Source: Sesamum alatum (taxonomy: Eukaryota; Streptophyta; Magnoliopsida; Lamiales; Pedaliaceae). From it: a DNA stretch of 64,000 nt. Under the pieces are notes generated by a model. That model did no database searches. It was not told the DNA's origin and saw only the letters and a list, made by a program, of their open reading frames with translations. The translations under genes were made by a program, and so were the position numbers. The DNA is taken from NCBI GenBank assembly GCA_034509735.1, contig JACGWO010000003.1:8246001-8310000 (forward strand), read 5' to 3'. This document shows, one piece after another, positions 61,539 to 64,000 of this stretch. The stretch's first letter is position 1, and each line of letters starts with the position of its first letter.

Positions 61539-61544
61539 TTTATT
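61539..61544 (-). terminator. Possible polyadenylation signal of the caulimovirid unit
   Basis: AATAAA on the minus strand, about 215 bp downstream of the TATA box in transcript direction. That is the arrangement expected for terminally redundant pararetroviral RNA. Confidence 0.35.
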
Positions 61545-61753
61545 GAAGAAATATTTGGAATATTACATAGACATTTTAGCCCCCTATCGGAGGAGAGAAC
61601 TATTTAGCCTCTCATATGGGAGAGGACTTGACTGGTTGGGGATAACCCCATACACTAGATAACCTGATACTTAGAAAATTTTAAAGACACAATTTTATTT
61701 TTCTGAAGAGTTGGAGACGTTTTTCTGATGATCCCCATCTGCTTCCTAGCTCT

Positions 61754-61762
61754 CTATTTATA
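61754..61762 (-). promoter_or_regulatory. TATA box of the endogenous caulimovirid
   Basis: The minus strand reads TATAAATAG followed by AGAGCTAGG. It lies downstream of the second ORF, where caulimovirids place the promoter for the pregenomic RNA. A tRNA-Met primer-binding site was sought on the minus strand at 61440-61750 and not found. Confidence 0.55.
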
Positions 61763-61976
61763 ATAGTCCGTGGACTTCAAACCCGGACTTCAATCTTGTT
61801 TTTTGGGTGTCATCACTGCGTTCGTCACCAACTTTGTCTTTCCTCTTTCCAGCTGTGGTCATTATGCCTTGTCGGCCATGTGCTTGCCAGCTGGTGTCAT
61901 TTGTCTTTCTGACTGTTGGCCCTTTTGTCTTCGTCTGCCGACAGTCTCCTTTTTGATTTTTTACATCTTGAGGGTT

Positions 61977-63290
61977 TTACCTCCCTTTGTAAAAATCCTT
62001 TCTTTTGCCCTTCTCTAGTCTTGGTTCGGGTTTATTTTGAGTTACCCGAATCTTTGTTCCGAACAAGGGCTTTCCCTGTTTTTCACAACAAGGGCATAAG
62101 TGGTTATGCCATTGTCCTACATGCATCATGTTGCATGCCTTCTTCCTTGTGTTCTCTGTTGCAGGCAACTTATTTTCCCATATAAGCATTCTTTTCTTTT
62201 CAAACAAGCTTTCTGCAAACTCAGTGCTTTTTCCTGTCATGGAGTTTAACAGGAATGATCCATTTAATTTATTGGAAAATATTTTAAATGGATATTTGAC
62301 TTTATCCATCTCTGTGAGACAGACCCAGTATCCCCATGCTCTTCTGGTGGATATGTCATCTTCACTAAGGGAAGACGACATATGGAGCCTCTCCTGTGGC
62401 AGCCTTGACTCGGTTGAATGCTACCATGTCTGGTCTCTGCAATTTGATGAAATGGAATGCTGGGTGAGACCCTTTTCCTGCGATTTCTGGAGCTATGGAA
62501 ATGAACTTGAGCTCCAAAATATCTCCTCGTTTAAGGTGGGATTGTTTTGCCATGCGTCATATACCGCTCCACTAATCCATTCCGGAAGCTTTGAGATTTC
62601 CGGAAAGCTTGGTGACGTAGTATGAACTGAAGCAAGGGCTCCAAAATCATACCACTCTCGTACCTCTTCTGGTTTAGACCCTTCGATCATCCAGATTCTG
62701 TTATATTTTCCGGATGTGTCTACGACGGTCTTGCCTGGGCTTATACCTTTACGGGAAACAAGTTTTTCCCATGATTTTTGATAATCCTGCCAAGCGGAAA
62801 CAGAAGATAAAGCTTCGTTAGTATTAACCTTAGAGGTGCCCGTCATTGGCCTAAGGTTAATCTCTTCCTCTTTTACCCCAGAGGTGCTGGGTTGACTTGA
62901 ATTATCAGGAGTTTGCACTTCCTGTAACTCAACTTTTGCCTGTTCACCAGAGTCTGGCGATGGCCTTGTGCAAGCAGTACTTGAATCTGCCGCTACAGGT
63001 TTAGAGCCCTGTTCTCTAATTGCAGGTTTAGAGCCCTGCTCTCTTAATTCTCGGGCTATCACCGAAGATGACGCCTTTCGAATTGGTTCCAGTAGGTCGT
63101 CCCATAACGAGCTTGCAGCAAGTTTGGTACTCCTGATGGCGCTCTGGACGGTGTCCAGATCAGCTCGTTGGACTTGGCCAGCTATTTGGGCTTTAATTGT
63201 TAGCTGTCCAAATCTCTTATCAATCTCCTCAAGGTTCTCCCTGAGGTGTCTGAGCCTGATGATGACGGAGTCTGCTTCAGCTGCCTCCAT
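61977..63290 (-). pseudogene. Second ORF of an endogenous caulimovirid (florendovirus-like), broken
   Basis: The start at 63290 overlaps the end of the RNase H frame by 14 bp. The first 265 codons (63290-62493) begin with a helical, charged region, then a Ser/Pro-rich linker containing a short direct repeat (REQGSKPA), then a Trp-rich part (WMIEGSKPEEVREWYDFGAL). The reading then continues in another frame (62553-62365) and a third (62381-61977), so at least two frameshifts break it. A Cys/His-rich patch (HNHLCPCCEKQG) is near the end. Florendoviruses carry a second ORF of unknown function at this place; the match is by position and layout. Confidence 0.6.
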
Positions 63291-64000
63291 CTCTTGTTAA
63301 GAAATCTGCAAGAACATTTTCATGAGATTTGATAATGACAATATCATAACAATAATATTGGCATTCTGCCTGCCACCTAATAATACGAGCTTTCTCAATT
63401 TTTGATTCAAGTTTATTTTTTAAGAAAGCCTTAACATTCGTATTATCAACTTTTAATGTAAATTCTTTGGCTAGTAAGAACAAAGGCCATTTTTTGAAAG
63501 CCTTCCAAACTGCAAAGAATTCCTTCTCGTTAATATGCCATAATTTGGCTTGTTGTTCGGTGAACAACCCTCCTGAGTATCTACATGGCTCTTTGCCAGT
63601 AGCCGTTTTTCTCATGAGCACTGCTGCCTATCTGTAATCGTTGGCGTCCGTGTAAACTACCAACTCATCTTCGTCTTGGGGAATTGCAAGCTTTGGCAGG
63701 CTATTGCAAATCTGTTTTAACTCCCGGACCCTTTGCGTATGTATTTCCTCCCATTTCCACTTTGAACTTTCTGTTTCTTTCAGGAGTGGATGGAAATCCT
63801 TTCTGTATTTTGCAAGGTCCTTGATAAAGATTCCTGCAAAATTGACAACTCCTAAGAAGCTTTGGAGTTGTTTCTTATATTTAAGAGTGTCAGGAAAATT
63901 GCGAATCTTCTCTACAATGTGTTCCTGCAACTCAATACCTGCCTCGTCAATAAGAATTCCTAAAAATTCAATTTTATTGACAGCTATAATGGCTTTCTTT
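63277..64000 (-). pseudogene. Endogenous caulimovirid polyprotein end: reverse transcriptase and RNase H
   Basis: Minus-strand frames 63930-63628 and 63621-63277 are in the same frame, separated by one in-frame TAG. They show the RT C-terminal connection (SFLGVVNFAGIFI), the RNase H TDAN start, an NEKEFFAV region and the last RNase H part (VLADFLTRD). These are caulimovirid rather than Ty3/Gypsy in type. The sequence continues open to the window edge, so movement, coat and protease parts would lie beyond 64000. It is inactive as it stands because of the stop and the damaged downstream ORF. Family placement as a florendovirus is inferred from the overlapping second ORF. Confidence 0.75.

Noticed and set aside
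61440..61750. tRNA-Met primer-binding site for the caulimovirid
   Set aside because: GATAACCTGATAC near 61658 has only weak resemblance to the complement of the site; no convincing site was found.
1..64000. tRNA or rRNA genes
   Set aside because: The only tRNA-like strings noticed are the two 13-base primer-binding sites; no cloverleaf or rRNA text was seen by eye.

Overview
The window is gene-poor, AT-rich nuclear DNA of a flowering plant, most likely a eudicot. The evidence is plant LTR retrotransposons primed by initiator tRNA-Met, a chromodomain Ty3/Gypsy element, an L1-type LINE tail, hAT and Mutator-type MITEs, an endogenous caulimovirid, and broken exons of typical plant genes. I see no complete functional host gene. 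The species cannot be named from sequence alone.

Layout. 1-4040: a minus-strand LTR retrotransposon (LTR 1819-4040, primer-binding site, and a leader with an extreme GC tract) running off the left edge. 4041-9300: AT-rich DNA with a possible Helitron 5' end at 4769 and a decayed minus-strand pararetrovirus-like reading region (5955-7356). 9300-12240: a possible first exon and two intact-looking exons probably from a SpoU/TARBP1-type RNA methyltransferase. 12290-17260: a satellite of about 1.57-kb units. 17261-23667: LINE tail, then a 5'-truncated Gypsy element interrupted by a 989-bp hAT element with a perfect 8-bp target duplication. 24742-26638: part of a related LTR in opposite orientation. 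26639-about 29000: a Copia-like LTR, its primer-binding site and a non-coding interior.

30574-38605 is the most unusual part. It holds short intron-bearing pieces of at least five unrelated plant genes, all on the plus strand: MAP65, a REF6/ELF6-type JmjC histone demethylase, the nuclear-pore anchor NUA/TPR, a DCL3-like Dicer helicase, and an RluA-type pseudouridine synthase. There are also two unrecognised exon-like pieces. The SpoU-like exons upstream would make six sources. Several pieces carry stops, frameshifts or lost catalytic motifs, so this is a mosaic of captured gene fragments. Helitron-style transduplication fits best, but the element ends were not proven.

A 5-kb block (35389-40458), including the membrane-protein-like and pseudouridine-synthase fragments, recurs at 48121-53040, offset by 12.73 kb. 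Each copy is followed by AT-rich repeats of about 1-1.2 kb punctuated by roughly 110-bp GC-rich, strand-asymmetric islands. Parts of both the block and the satellite recur inverted at about 60.3-61.1 kb.

61500-64000 is the minus-strand 3' part of an endogenous caulimovirid, probably a florendovirus: the end of reverse transcriptase/RNase H, a broken second ORF, and a TATA box. It is described only, not reconstructed.
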